Positions 50,718 to 58,457 of a stretch of DNA of 64,000 nucleotides are shown piece by piece (within the stretch, counting starts at the first letter, position 1; every line of letters starts with the position of its first letter). Origin of the DNA: Metallyticus violacea (taxonomy: Eukaryota > Arthropoda > Insecta > Mantodea > Metallyticidae); assembly GCA_030762175.1 (NCBI GenBank), contig CM060835.1, positions 86,233,501 through 86,297,500 on the forward strand, read 5' to 3'. The position numbers and the translations under genes are program-made. The notes under the pieces were generated by a model. It saw only the letters and a program-made list of their open reading frames with translations. It was not told where the DNA came from and did no database searches.

Positions 50718-51500
50718 GTGGTAATAGAAAGTTTCAGACGCGTAAGTGTAGTCATTTGTTTGTGGCAATTGTATAGACAAACTAGTGTTAACATTTTCTA
50801 CAAAATAGATAAAGCTGAAATGCGAACTGTTATAAAGTATTTCGTTTTGATGAATTTAACCCCATCAAAAATACAAAAGGCGTTTAGAATCCTCATTAAC
50901 AAATTTTCTCTTTCGTTTTCGAAGGTTAAAAAGTGGGTTACGGATGTAAGGGTGGTCGAACATACATTCAAGATGGTGAGGGCTTGGGACATCCCAAAAC
51001 GGCATGAACTGACGAGATTGTGACAAAAATCCACAATACCGTTGTCAATGATTGTCGATTGAAGGTACGGGAGTTGCAAAGATCTCAATAAGCCGTGTTC
51101 ACTGAATTTAACACAAAGTTTTGGGTAGGAGAAAGCTTTCTGCTCGATGGATGCTGCTTTTGTTAACAATAGACCAAAAACGCATTCAAATGAACATTTC
51201 ACAAAGTGTTTAGACTTGTTTCAACGCAATTCCAGTGAGTTTCTCTGACATGTCAAAACATTACATAAAATGTAGACTCATCACTAGTACTCCAGAGACG
51301 AAGGAACAGTTCAAACAGGGGGTGGCAACAGATGAAAGTGCAGTAAAGAAAGCAAAGACGGTTCCATATGCAGGAAAAGTCATGGCTATGATTTTCTGGG
51401 ATTCTCGTGGTGTGTTGCTCGTAGACTACCTTCTGAAGGGCAGAACCATCACCGCGTATTATTACGCTTCATTACTGATCAAATGAAGGAAGTAGTATGG
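50718..51500 (+). pseudogene. Mariner transposase relic cut by the virus-like element
   Basis: The plus strand gives KAEMRTVIKYFVLMNLTPSK then FSKVKKWVTDV (N-terminal DNA-binding region). After a damaged middle come AGKVMAMIFWDSRGVLLVDY, LLKGRTITAYYYA and, in the next frame, DQMKEVVW. The similarity stops dead at about 51,500, before the second and third catalytic blocks. The remainder of this mariner is not in the next 500 bases; it should be on the far side of the inserted element, beyond the window. Stops and frame changes show it was already decaying or has decayed since. Confidence 0.85.
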
Positions 51501-51621
51501 ACCCCTCGGCGGACGCCCAATTGACGTCACATCCGGTTTTAGTTCAAGGTCATTTTTGGTTAGCCTTGAGTTGTGTGTTGGATGTGACGTTTGGTTGTAA
51601 AGCGTCCGCCGAGGGGTACAT
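51497..51621. repeat. 125-bp imperfect palindrome at the mariner/Polinton junction
   Basis: ACCCCTCGGCGGACGC (51,501-51,516) and its exact complement (51,602-51,617) form the outer arms. A second matched pair, ACGTCACATCC (51,524-51,534) and its complement (51,580-51,590), lies inside, followed by CAAGG/CCTTG. The whole can fold into one long hairpin. Its left edge coincides with the break in the mariner frame. It is either the terminal foldback of the Polinton or a separate small foldback element. Confidence 0.85.
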
Positions 51622-51645
51622 TTTTTTTTGCATTTTTTTTTGTTC

Positions 51646-51975
51646 AGTATTTTTATTGAAGGTTTCAGTTACATGGTAGGACTACATACAATTATACGAT
51701 ACAGATACATAATATATTGGAGTACATATAATATTACAAATACAGATACATGATTAATGGTAAATTTTTTTTGAGTACTTTTATTGAAGGTTTGAGTTAC
51801 ATGGTAGGAGTACATACAATTATACGATACAGATACATAATATATTGGAGTACATATACATGATTAATACATGGATACAAAGTGCACGACTACATATAAT
51901 TGTAGGATATTGATTGAGTACATACAATTACACGATATAGATACATAGTATATTGGAATACATATATTTGTATTT
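51646..51975. repeat. Subterminal tandem repeats at the Polinton left end
   Basis: AGTATTTTTATTGAAGGTTT at 51,646 recurs as AGTACTTTTATTGAAGGTTT at about 51,772. Each is followed by ACATGGTAGGA and a long shared stretch including TACGATACAGATACATAATA. A third, shorter copy starts near 51,913. Polintons have long terminal inverted repeats that start with AG and often contain tandem repeats, so either AGTA start is a candidate element end. The matching right-hand terminus is outside the window. Confidence 0.7.
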
Positions 51976-52118
51976 GGATAAGTACAGATACACGATTAAT
52001 ACATTGATACAGAGGGATACAGAAATAGGTGATAGAAGAGTAATGTGAATGATGCAAAGGAGAATATACAAGTAGAGCATATGACGTAGGTAGCACATAT
52101 TGCACTGAAATGCGTTTG
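51976..52118. other. Left-end non-coding stretch of the Polinton
   Basis: Continuation of the AT-rich terminal zone up to the stop codon of the first gene. No clear AATAAA signal for minus-strand transcripts was found. Confidence 0.5.
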
Positions 52119-52564
52119 TTACTTTTTGACGACGACGATAAAGTCGAAGGTTGTGAGACAAATATTTTGTTGTTCTTGGTCCATGGTCCTGCACGTTAGG
52201 GTGAGTTTATTGTTGTGGAGGACGAATTGTTCGCAGAAGTAGAACCTGTTTGAGATAGGTGCTTTATCGACGTTGGAAAAGTTGAAGTGGAAGGCGATGG
52301 GTATGTTGCTATGTTTGGCGATGCGAATGGTTACGGTTCTGTGCGACTTGTGTCCGGCGATGTGGGTAGATTGGATGGTTAAGGCGTCTCGCGCGTCTTC
52401 GATGTTGAAGTGCAGCAAGAGGATGTTTCCTGCAAGAATAAGAAGAAGAGGGTAAGTATATTAGAAAAAAAGGAGAAAAAAAGAAATAAAAAATTGAGAA
52501 TAGTGCATGAGAGGTGAGTGAATGTAATGTGGTACGTACCAACTTGGAAGTAATCTGTGTGCAT
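52119..52564 (-). CDS. Unknown small protein, predicted spliced gene
   Basis: Function not recognised. A minus-strand frame that opens with ATG at 52,564 reaches a donor G|GTACGT (intron first base 52,539) after 25 bases. A pyrimidine-rich acceptor TTCTTGCAG ends at 52,430. Joining in phase leads into an open frame running to the stop at 52,119, about 110 residues in all. The second exon begins with a hydrophobic NILLLHFNIEDARD stretch and contains THIAGHKSHRTVTIRIAKHS; it looks like a beta-rich globular protein. The intron would be 110 bp. The first exon lies inside the end of the neighbouring gene, so the ATG could be a shared-transcript choice. Alternative: the second exon is an alternative ending of the upstream gene through a frame change. 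Downstream is only the terminal repeat zone. Confidence 0.5.
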
Positions 52565-52887
52565 GGGTGCGAGTCCTTGGGCAGCTCCAGAAAGTCGATG
52601 ATGTGTTTGCGATTGCCGTTTGGCAGTGTTTCTGTGCCGTTGTACACGACGTAGAACGGTGCTTCGTTGAGTGCTGTTATTTGTTGCTGCGTGAGATCGT
52701 TGTACGACGTAGGCAGCCAGACCTGCTTTCCGTCCTGGAGTCGTAGTACAGTTTTTACCCCGTATTGAGTGTTGAGGGAGCGTACGCCGACAACAGCGTA
52801 TGGTTGCTTGTAGGTGAGGTCTCGCACGGAGATGAAACTTGGAATGTGTCCCAAGTTGGTGAGGTCTTGCAGAACAGTTCGTTGCAT
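52309..52887 (-). CDS. Conserved-looking small protein, possible OB-fold
   Basis: The ATG at 52,887 starts the reading frame MQRTVLQDLTNLG. The convincing part is the first 105-115 residues, which include YAVVGVRSLNTQYGVKTVLR, then LQDGKQVWLPTSYNDLT and APFYVVYNGTE, ending IIDFLELPKD. The alternation of strands with a YG-x-(K/T)-x-x-L-x-L-x-DG-x-x-(V/F)-x-LP pattern is what I would expect of an OB-fold single-stranded-DNA-binding protein. This is a shape argument, not a match I can verify. If the intron at 52,430-52,539 is spliced, this frame ends a few codons into exon 2; unspliced it runs to 52,309 through low-quality F/S-rich sequence that is probably not protein. Such a protein would suit an element that replicates its own DNA. 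No disruptions in the core. Confidence 0.55.
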   Translation of the reverse strand: MQRTVLQDLTNLGHIPSFISVRDLTYKQPYAVVGVRSLNTQYGVKTVLRLQDGKQVWLPTSYNDLTQQQITALNEAPFYVVYNGTETLPNGNRKHIIDFLELPKDSHPCTQITSKLVRTTLHSLTSHALFSIFYFFFSPFFLIYLPSSSYSCRKHPLAALQHRRRARRLNHPIYPHRRTQVAQNRNHSHRQT

Positions 52888-53068
52888 GATGCTGACGCGC
52901 CGATGACTAGGTAGGGAATAAGCGCGGGAAAGGAGGTGTTGTGGGTATAAAGTGTGTGGAAAGGAGGGGGTTGATCGTTTGTGATTGGTTGAAGGAAAGG
53001 CACGTGAACCATAAGCATTAGGGAGAGAATGATGTAATGTGGTGCAAGTGTGAGCACGTGGTAACGTG
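52888..53068. promoter_or_regulatory. Intergenic gap, possible promoter of the left-end genes
   Basis: About 180 bp, one of the few non-coding gaps in this compact element. On the minus strand it contains CAACCAATCACAAACG, a CCAAT-type box, about 100 bases upstream of the ATG at 52,887. A TATAAAG at about 52,951 points the other way. Promoter function is inference only. Confidence 0.3.
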
Positions 53069-53726
53069 TTAGGAGGCGTTTTCGTCGTCGTCGTTGTTGT
53101 TGTTGTTGTTGTTGTTGTTACTGGGTTGTTGGTTAATGTTGTCCACGAGGAGAATTTTATATTTGTGAAGGAGTTTGACGATATTATTCCATTCCTGTAT
53201 AAATATGGCGATGCCGGGTTTCTTTTCTCTGTTGTTGAAGATTATTGCAGGGGTTCCGAACACGTGTTTGAAATGCAACGTGTGGTTATCGTTGATTTTT
53301 ATTTTGACTTTGCGACGTTTGTTTTTCTCCGCGTTGTCAGTGATGGTGGTAGGGTCAAGATGTTGGATTATTTGCGGTCCGAGCTCCTCCACTAGTTTGC
53401 TCCACTGGTGGACACCTTGCAGGGTGGCGAATTGATCTTTGCCGCACTTGGATATGGTGATGACGTGGGCTCCTGGCGGTCCGGCGATGGAGAGGAACTT
53501 GGAATGTATGGCGTTAATGAGGTCTATGTGTCCGGCGTACCTGAAAAAAATGAAAAAATAGAGAATTGTGTTTGGTAGGGAGAAAAAATAGGTATGACAG
53601 GAACGGTACTTACATGTTTTCTGCTTGCCGTTTGCAGGACGAGTGCGGGCGAGGGGCTATGCGTTTAGAGTATATGGACTTTTTTCTGAGGCTGGCAGGT
53701 TTGATGCGCAGAGGTGCACCGCGCAT
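53069..53726 (-). CDS. Spliced small gene; C-terminal part weakly PC4-like
   Basis: A donor AT|GTAAGT (intron first base 53,613) and a T-rich acceptor TTTTTTTCAG ending at 53,541 define a 73-bp intron. Splicing brings AT and G together in frame with an open stretch running to 53,069 (YAGHIDLINAIHSKFLSIAG, later KNKRRKVKIKINDNHTLHF and EKKPGIAIFIQEWNNIVKLL). Translation could start at that joined ATG (about 155 residues), or further up at 53,726 in a basic stretch, RIKPASLRKKSIYSKRIAPR, overlapping the protease gene in another frame. The KPG-x-x-x-x-x-x-x-x-W block near the end resembles the PC4/Sub1 single-stranded-DNA-binding domain (KPG-KGISL-x-x-x-QW), but only weakly. The tail is N9-DDD from a (TTG)n microsatellite on the plus strand. 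No frame lesions seen. Confidence 0.5.
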
Positions 53727-53990
53727 GTCGTTTGTAGGATTGTAGGATGAGGCGGTCGTTGTAGTCGTAATGTCGGATTCTAAACTTGGGATAGAAGAGA
53801 GATGTTGGTAAGTTGCAGCATCGGTGGGATACGTATGCGACGGCGTAGTGACCGCACGTTGCACTGTCGTCACCTTGCAGGCGACGACAATTGTAGGTCC
53901 ACATGTTGCCGCAATTGCGTGCGAGAAAATGTTGGAAGGCTGGCAAGAGCGGGGGCAAACCGTAACTGTCAAAATATTCTCCAATATTCC
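53665..53990 (-). pseudogene. Adenain-type cysteine protease, N-terminus deleted
   Basis: In adenoviruses and Polintons this enzyme matures capsid proteins inside the particle. The readable part starts with the EYFDSYGLPPLLPAF stretch, continues with FLARNCGNMWTYNCRRLQGD and has CGHYAVAYVSHRC. The Q of LQGD (oxyanion hole) and the C of CGHY (nucleophile) are present. The upstream section with the catalytic histidine (an HW motif in this family) is missing: the frame meets capsid-gene sequence at the AAAATATTCC repeats at 53,971-54,008. About 105 codons remain of a usual 180-200, so it cannot be a working protease. Its stop at 53,665 lies within the next gene's first exon. Confidence 0.85.
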
Positions 53991-55223
53991 AAAATATTCC
54001 AAAATATTAGTATGCAGACTGGTTCTGGCAAAGCCTTACGAAATTCCATTTTTATAGAGACATTACCGTGATGAAGGCCGGAAGCATAGTCTTTGTTGGC
54101 GGTCATATCGGCGGTTAGGTCGAAAGCGAAGATGGTGTAACCGTTTGGATATGCGGGTCTGTTGATGATTGTGCCCTTGTTTTTGAAGTGTATGCCCAGA
54201 CCGTCTTGGAGGGTTTGAAACCAGTCGAGGAAGTGCCCTTGGTCGAAATTCGGTTGTAGTGGTTGAGAGGGGAACGGTTGATTATTGACGAAGAGTTGAA
54301 GCGCCGCGAGATCGAAGTGTTGGAAATGATAGGGGTTTTTGGATACGTCACCGGTGTAGGCCTTATCGCTGGTCATGGCGATGATGATTCTGCGCGATAT
54401 TTTTCCGACGAGAACGTCGTTAAATTGTGCTCCGGTGTTTCCCTTGGGTATATTGAGGGTTTGAAAGTCGACGTCCTTGAAGTGATATTTGGCGTTGCTT
54501 TTGGCGAGAGCTGCCTGTTGGGCTACTTTGATGGTGGGGCTGGGTCTGACCTGCTTGAGATGGAGTTTAGTGGACACGATTTTGGTGTATCCTTTGAAAA
54601 GTGGGTTTTTGGAGAATAGGTGGAATTGCGGAGTGGAAGGGGTGAGTTTGACGGTGAGATTGACGTTATTCAGTAGCAGAAGGTTTTGATTGAAGATCCC
54701 GCTAGAGAGGCATCCCATGAGCTGCACCAGTTTGCTGTTTTTGGTGTATTCCTTTCGCCACATTATTCCCTCGTTTTATCGAAATCATTTAGTTTGCCAG
54801 GGGTGTCCAGGGACCACAGAGACGATTGCAATCTCCCGTTCATGACGTCGGAGGAGTAATTGAGTAGCGTTTCCAGATAGGTTTTGAACGGATACCCCGT
54901 TTGAGGCATGGAGATGTTGACGTTATTTAGAGACACGCTTACCTGGCTGAAAAGTGAATTGAGAGAATTGTTGACGAAGGTGACGTCCCCGGCATCGGTA
55001 ATATCGGTGCCGTACTCCTTGACGATTTTGACGAATGCTTCTAGAATGACGTAAGACAGGTCCAGGTAATCGTCGCCATTTCCAGAGTAATGGAAGGTTA
55101 TGGGCGAGTTTGGGGATATGGAATTTTGAGGGTGAGAGCGATGGTTCTGTACTTCTCTATGTTGGTTTGGACCGGGAGCTCGCGAAAGATGTCCAATTCC
55201 GAGTTCATGTATACGGTACCCAT
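53991..55223 (-). pseudogene. Polinton major capsid protein (double jelly-roll), broken
   Basis: Hexon-like major capsid protein; trimers would form the faces of an icosahedral shell. It starts at the ATG at 55,223 (MGTVYMNSELDIFRELPVQT). The frame changes near 55,105. The second stretch has YSGNGDDYLDLSYVILEAFV and FVNNSLNSLFSQVSVSLNNV, then YPFKTYLETLLNYSSDV; this N-terminal block is the most conserved part of Polinton capsid proteins. Another frame change lies at about 54,765. The third stretch (54,763 down) has NSKLVQLMGCL, then DKAYTGDVSKNPYHFQHFDL, PLQPNF and YPNGYTIFAFDLTADM. The last 30 or so residues are lost in the deletion that joins this gene to the protease. Three separate lesions make it dead. 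Usual length about 430-450 residues, of which about 400 codons are recognisable. Confidence 0.93.
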
Positions 55224-55325
55224 TACGAAAATATGTCGTGGACCTTTGATTGCTTGGTTTTGCGTTTGTGCTTGCACCGTCGTTTGGTCTTGCGTTTAGG
55301 GTGTCTAGCCTTAAACTGTGTTGGT

Positions 55326-55708
55326 TTATTTTTTTTTTTTGGTAGGAAATTTTATTCTGGGGCGCTTTCTTCCAGAGCCGAGCATGGTATTTATTTTAGC
55401 GTCTGCCTTTCGCTTGAGATTACTGCCGGCCTCCTTAAGTCGGTTTCGGAAGGCCTCCTTGAGCGTTGCGGAGGTGTTGGCACGTCGGAGATGACATTTG
55501 CACCCATTCTGAGGGCTTCTTTTCCTACTGCTTTGGCACCGCTCTTCAGTATGGGGAATAGGGATCGAAACAGTCCGCCTAGAGCGCTGAAAAGTCCGCT
55601 TCCCTTTTGGTAACGGTTGCCTCTGTAAAGGACGAAGTCGCGATTGTCTAATCCGCTACCGGCCTGAATTAAGTAGTATTGATAGATGACATTATCGTTG
55701 TGGTTCAT
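55326..55708 (-). pseudogene. pVI-like membrane-active small capsid protein, frameshifted
   Basis: Polintons carry a short protein at this position with a QAGSG-type N-terminus and an amphipathic helix, comparable to adenovirus pVI. Here the ATG at 55,708 gives YYLIQAGSG, then GSGLFSALGGLFRSLFPILK and SGAKAVGKEALRMGANVISD. A single-base frame change near 55,465 follows; the continuing frame has the expected lysine/arginine-rich tail, NRLKEAGSNLKRKADAKI and SGRKRP, to a stop at 55,326 after a run of lysines encoded by twelve A residues. The ATG overlaps the end of the preceding gene by 17 bases. Read straight, the protein would end in an unrelated tail at 55,391. Confidence 0.8.
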
Positions 55709-56935
55709 GTCGGTTGTATTTCGATCTGAAGTAGAGAACCAAAGCCGAAGAAAATCCGTCTGCAAATGGCAGGAGATCGCCAAAACCATCCCTTAAGTCT
55801 ACGGTGATCGTGTTGAAATCCTGTTGGAACAACGGTACCCAGTTGAGAGGAAAGAAAGATTTTTCGACCGTGAGTCTCTTGGCCGATTCGGATTCGAATT
55901 CCAAAACCGTGCTGTCAACCACCTGGGCGAAGGTATCGCCCACCATTTGCGGGGCGATCAGATTGCAGTAGACGAAGACTTCCTAAGGGATTCCCATGAA
56001 CGGGTCCGCGTAATACGCCGGCGTTGGATGTTGCACGATGTCGACGTTGGGAACAAATCCGAGCATTTTGGACACGTTAGGTGAAGGAATGAGCAGCGTG
56101 AGCACGCGTCTGTGCTTGGGGATGTTTGGCCGAGATACGCCCGGGTTCGTATCGGCGACGGGAGGGGGCGGCGCGGCGCCCGAAGACGCCGGAGCGGGGG
56201 GAGGCGTGGGTTTGGGTTTGGGTTTTGCGGGTGGCTTGGCGACAGGTTTAGGGGTGGGGACGGTTTTGGTTTGGGTTTCCTGGGTGCATCGGGTATGGGC
56301 TGATCGGACGCTCCTTCTCTGTTTACGTTTACGTTTAAGAGTTCGAACGGCGTGACTTGACCTTCTTTCATGTTGAGGTCAAACGGTTGATCTGATAGGG
56401 AGGGTGCATCGGACATGGGCTGGTCGGATGCTTCCTCTTCGTTTACCTTTAAGAGTTGGAACGGTGTGACGTGCCCTTCGTTCATGTTCAAGAGTCCCAA
56501 CGGTGGATCTGGTAGGGTGTTGACGATAGGCCGCTTAGCCTGTTCGATGACCTGGCGGTTGACGACGACGCGACCGTCCCTTAAGCCGAAGACGTTGCTT
56601 ATGTTTTCGCTGTTTTCAAAAGCACGGTTGAAGGTTTGTACCATTTCAGCCGGGTCCATGCGTATCTCGTTTTTGAGACGAAACCAGAAAGGGACATCTA
56701 TTATGTGGGGTACGCCATCCACATAAGTGGAGTGCGTTCCGCGGAAGACGCAGGTGTTGTTGAGGTTGTAGAAACTGATTGGATATCGAAGCTTGGTTAG
56801 AGCCACTTCCCACTCCCCACGCAATACCACCCTTTCCGGCAACAGGTTGGAAAAGCGAGACGTGGTGTTGTGGGCAAAGCGCTCCATGGACGCGTTGCTA
56901 GCGAGCGTGATCAAAAACGGTTTTTGTCTGATCAT
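55692..56935 (-). pseudogene. Conserved Polinton capsid-region protein (penton/minor capsid candidate), broken
   Basis: Start chosen at the ATG at 56,935 because its ATGA overlaps the integrase stop; it gives MIRQKPFLITLASNASMERF and then LRGEWEVALTKLRYPISFYN. An N-terminal block of the form F-x-(L/V)-TL-x-SN-x-SM-x-x-(F/Y) with G-(E/D)-WEVAL is very widespread in animal Polintons. The middle is a proline/lysine linker with two repeats of the type EGxVTPFxLLxVN. The frame changes at about 56,278. The next stretch has SKMLGFVPNVD and ends in an in-frame TAG at 55,983-55,985. Beyond it the same frame continues with LIAPQMVGDTFAQVV, NWVPLFQQDFNTITVDLRDG and LVLYFR to 55,692, the conserved C-terminal block. 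Structural role as penton or minor capsid is inference from position and from the Polinton literature in general. About 410 codons in total; dead. Confidence 0.75.
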
Positions 56936-57984
56936 ATCGATGTAACGTCGGAATGCTTTACCCAGGAATTGAATTTGTCCGGATATCCTTTCCACTTGAC
57001 GAGTACCTGTTTACTGGTGCCCCTATCCCTAGTGGCCAGTATTTTATCGACTTTGTAGGTTTCGGGTAGGTCGACCTTTTGAAGTGCTTGAGAGTAAAAT
57101 ATTCCCTGCACGCGTTCACCAGCCAAGTCCTTAATCTTATAGACCACGGGGGTGCTTAGCACAACGTCGTAAATTTGGAATATTTCGTCCGTCCAATTCT
57201 GCTCATAGCCCTTGTCGAATTTCATCTTTTCCCTAGATATGCGAACGTGATCGCCTACGCGAAATTTTGGTTTAGGGGGAGCCCGCGGTCTGCTGCTGTT
57301 GCCGTATAGATTTTCATACACTGTAAAAACGTTGGCTTTGTTGACGTCAGCCGGAGCCATCTTTATGGATCTGTGGTGCGAGCTATTGTACGAATGTAAG
57401 AGTGCGGGCAGCACGTTGACGTACGCGAAGGTGTTTTTGTGCGTAAAGTAGCGCCACATTTTGGTTTTTAATGTTCGGTTGAAGCTTTCCACTACACTGG
57501 CCTTCACATTGTTGCTGGTTGTGTAGTGTTGGACGCCGTGGTGTGTGAGAAACTCGCGAAACGTTTTGTTGGTGAATTCGGTGCCCTTGTCAGTTTGCAA
57601 TACTTTGGGGTTTCGCTTGTGCTTGGCGAATATGGAACCGAACGCCTTGGCAACGTTTTTCCCAAACTTGGCCTTCAGAGGCACAGCCCAAGCATATTTG
57701 GAGAATACGTCAATCACGGTGAGTATGTAAGCGTAAGGTTCGTTGTATCGCTTGATAGCGGTCATGACGTTTAAGTCCGCCTCCCACAGGTCGTCGATGT
57801 TTATGACGTGATAATTTCTGGTGGGAAATTTCTTTCTGACCTGCCAGTGCAGGGTGTAACTCTCCTTTCCCCTGAGAAAGGCTTCTATTGTACGTTTGGA
57901 AATTCCCGTGGCCCTGCGGAGTTTTTCGGCAGTGCCCAGTCCCGCGTAATGGTCGATGTGATCGTAAATGTCCAGCAAATCCAT
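56932..57984 (-). CDS. Polinton integrase with C-terminal chromodomain, intact
   Basis: Retroviral-type DDE integrase that would insert the element's linear DNA with a short target duplication. The ATG at 57,984 lies two bases after the previous stop; 350 codons follow without a lesion. Residues 1-60 form the N-terminal region typical of Polinton integrases (LRGKESYTLHWQVRKKFP). The core has WEADLNVM (D70), LQTDKGTEF (D132) and VVESFNRTLK (E166); D132 and E166 are 33 residues apart. An SH3-like region follows (PKFRVGDHVRISREKMKFDK). The last 41 residues are a chromodomain (VDKILATRDRG, then VLVKWKGYPDKFNSW) with the aromatic residues expected to read histone-tail methyl-lysine. The stop TGA overlaps the next gene's ATG. 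It is the best preserved enzyme of the element. An upstream TTG at 58,005 in the same frame is an unlikely start. Confidence 0.95.
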   Translation of the reverse strand: MDLLDIYDHIDHYAGLGTAEKLRRATGISKRTIEAFLRGKESYTLHWQVRKKFPTRNYHVINIDDLWEADLNVMTAIKRYNEPYAYILTVIDVFSKYAWAVPLKAKFGKNVAKAFGSIFAKHKRNPKVLQTDKGTEFTNKTFREFLTHHGVQHYTTSNNVKASVVESFNRTLKTKMWRYFTHKNTFAYVNVLPALLHSYNSSHHRSIKMAPADVNKANVFTVYENLYGNSSRPRAPPKPKFRVGDHVRISREKMKFDKGYEQNWTDEIFQIYDVVLSTPVVYKIKDLAGERVQGIFYSQALQKVDLPETYKVDKILATRDRGTSKQVLVKWKGYPDKFNSWVKHSDVTSI

Positions 57985-57986
57985 AA

Positions 57987-58457
57987 TTAGTACAGCGTCT
58001 CCCAATCTAGATCCTCTTCCTTATGTGCGGTTGATTTACCGGAACGCGGTCTGAGTCCGTACCTGTTGGTGAAATGAGCAACGTTGTGAGCCCTTTTAAG
58101 CTTCTTCTTTTCTGCAGAGTCCTGAGGCAGCGTCACCTTTTTGGAGGAATGTTCCGTCTTTGGCTTCTTTTTTGGTTCAAACGTGTATGTTAGTAGACTG
58201 TCGTTGAAATCATAGTTTCCGTCCACCTCTCGTTCCCTATGTGTATTTTCGTGCGGAGCCCTGAGTTTTGAAACCAGGTCGTAATAGTTGGCCAACTTGT
58301 ACTTCATGAAGCTCCACTTTTGCTGCTGGGTCAGTTTGGAGCGCTGCAATTGAGCGATGTCTCTGGAAATGGACGTTATGGCCTTGTCTATGACGTGCAG
58401 TCTCTTTGCACTCTCCGGTTAAGACTGCAGGAGCATTATTTGCTTCACGTGCCTCAT
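57987..58457 (-). pseudogene. Conserved small Polinton protein with an early stop
   Basis: Function unknown. Many Polintons have a protein of about 150-250 residues here, with an N-terminal helix pair and a basic, disordered tail. The ATG at 58,457 (ATGA overlap with the previous stop) leads after 12 codons to an in-frame TAA at 58,419-58,421. The same frame then continues uninterrupted with AKRLHVIDKAITSISRDIAQ and LQRSKLTQQQKW, then LANYYDLVSKLRAPHENTH, a charged linker and FTNRYGLRPRSGKSTAH, ending DLDWETLY at 57,987. The match of helices on both sides of the stop is why I place the start upstream rather than at the internal ATG at 58,349, which would give a 120-residue product lacking the first helix. 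Either start is possible. Confidence 0.65.

Noticed and set aside
52944..52960. TATAAAG motif as promoter of the left-end genes
   Set aside because: It is oriented to the right, while all genes of the element read to the left. It may be chance.
53066..53395. Plus-strand valine-rich frame
   Set aside because: It starts in the (TTG)n microsatellite and runs antisense to the spliced small gene.
53610..54002. Minus-strand 130-codon frame as a full gene
   Set aside because: Most of it overlaps the protease in another frame and has a T/S-rich shadow composition. Only the last 40 codons, up to the splice donor, are plausible as a first exon.
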